Source: Desulfobulbus sp. (GTDB lineage Bacteria; Desulfobacterota; Desulfobulbia; Desulfobulbales; Desulfobulbaceae). From it: a DNA stretch of 44,941 nt. Where the stretch lies: NCBI GenBank assembly GCA_028684915.1, contig JAQUEZ010000030.1:1-44941 (forward strand). Direction: 5' to 3'. Position numbers and translations under genes: made by a program. The notes beneath the pieces were generated by a model, which worked only from the letters and a program-made list of their open reading frames with translations, was not told the DNA's origin and made no database searches. This document shows, in pieces, positions 44,081 to 44,941 of the stretch (positions within the stretch are counted from its first letter, which is position 1; each line of letters starts with the position of its first letter).

Positions 44081-44669
<589 letters not shown>

Positions 44670-44677
44670 TCATTAAC

Positions 44678-44941
44678 TTAAAGGACCGGCTTATAGTTAA
44701 AACAGCATTTTCTCTGTGCTCTCTTGTGGTTACGCGGATACTTTCTTCCTGGTCTCACCGGTTCCACCGCTTTAGCTATTGTTTCCAGCAGATCGGCGAT
44801 GATTTTAATAATGATATTTCGGGATCCCTGCAAAAGGACAACGATAGTGTCTCGCATCGTTGAAAGAGCTTGGGTAAAATTGGTTTTGTAGACCAACGTC
44901 CTGGAGGCTGTTGCTGTCTCCACTTTCTCCCGAGTCGAGGC
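44678..44941 (-). CDS. Probable IS4-type transposase, C-terminal part (cut by window edge)
   Basis: An 87-codon open frame that continues past the window end. It contains NFTQALSTMRDTIVVLLQGS, then IIKIIADLLETIAKAVEPVR and the Arg/Lys-rich end PGRKYPRNHKRAQRKCCFNY. This is typical of the last helix and basic tail of IS4-family DDE transposases. The catalytic residues would lie outside the window. The short sequence caatgtcattaactta just beyond its stop may be the terminal repeat of this element, inserted into the IS3 copy. Confidence 0.65.
   Translation of the reverse strand, partial: ASTREKVETATASRTLVYKTNFTQALSTMRDTIVVLLQGSRNIIIKIIADLLETIAKAVEPVRPGRKYPRNHKRAQRKCCFNYKPVL

Overview
The window looks like a chromosomal segment of a deltaproteobacterium (Desulfobacterota, in the broad Desulfuromonas/Desulfobulbus range). 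This is an inference from gene content (N-type ATPase, PEP-CTERM protein, phosphoketolase/glycogen block, BON/CsbD/YtxH stress proteins) and from a dispersed palindromic repeat family; there is no rRNA or other phylogenetic marker here. No tRNA, rRNA or CRISPR array was seen.

Layout. (1) 1-7107, + strand: an N-type rotary ATPase operon in the order atpD(partial)-C-Q-R-B-E-F-A-[DUF2254]-G; the membrane gene between atpA and atpG is not part of the usual set. (2) 7233-11122: a small Cys/His-rich unknown protein, then on the - strand a PEP-CTERM surface protein, a FeeM/LuxI-like PEP-CTERM-associated acyltransferase and a PaaK-like adenylating enzyme. (3) 11818-17518, all - strand: a stress/envelope island of short genes (Gly-zipper lipoprotein, encapsulin-type ferritin-like protein, chloroperoxidase-like hydrolase, two BON proteins, CsbD, a DUF948-like protein, YtxH, an lmo0937-type mini membrane protein, PRC-barrel), mostly widely spaced. 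(4) 18051-24650, - strand: a four-gene exporter (outer membrane factor, HlyD/YhiI, RbbA, YhhJ). (5) 24788-28597, - strand: cbpA-cbpM chaperone pair, then a CPA1 Na+/H+ antiporter with a histidine-phosphatase gene. (6) 28674-37137, - strand: pgm, glgP, a 43-residue membrane peptide, phosphoketolase and class I aldolase, which together make a route from glycogen to acetyl phosphate. (7) 37977-39216, + strand: three small exported proteins; two share a Thr-rich C-terminal tail. (8) 39437-43993, + strand: a trifunctional FAAL-ACP-alpha-oxoamine synthase followed by a radical SAM/SPASM protein, a candidate small biosynthetic locus. (9) 44081-44941: a decayed IS3-type transposase abutting a second transposase that runs off the window.

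The most notable non-genic structure is a family of MITE-like elements (six near-complete copies of about 91-179 bp plus solo ends). One end is TGATGGACTCGTAAAAA with a hairpin; the other ends in a near-matching inverted copy. In three cases the element's outer end itself supplies the stop codon of the neighbouring gene. Two further diverged repeat families occur in intergenic DNA. The most promising candidates for undescribed biology are the FAAL-ACP-AOS/radical SAM pair, the MITE family and its fusion to gene 3' ends, and the DUF2254 gene embedded in the ATPase operon.
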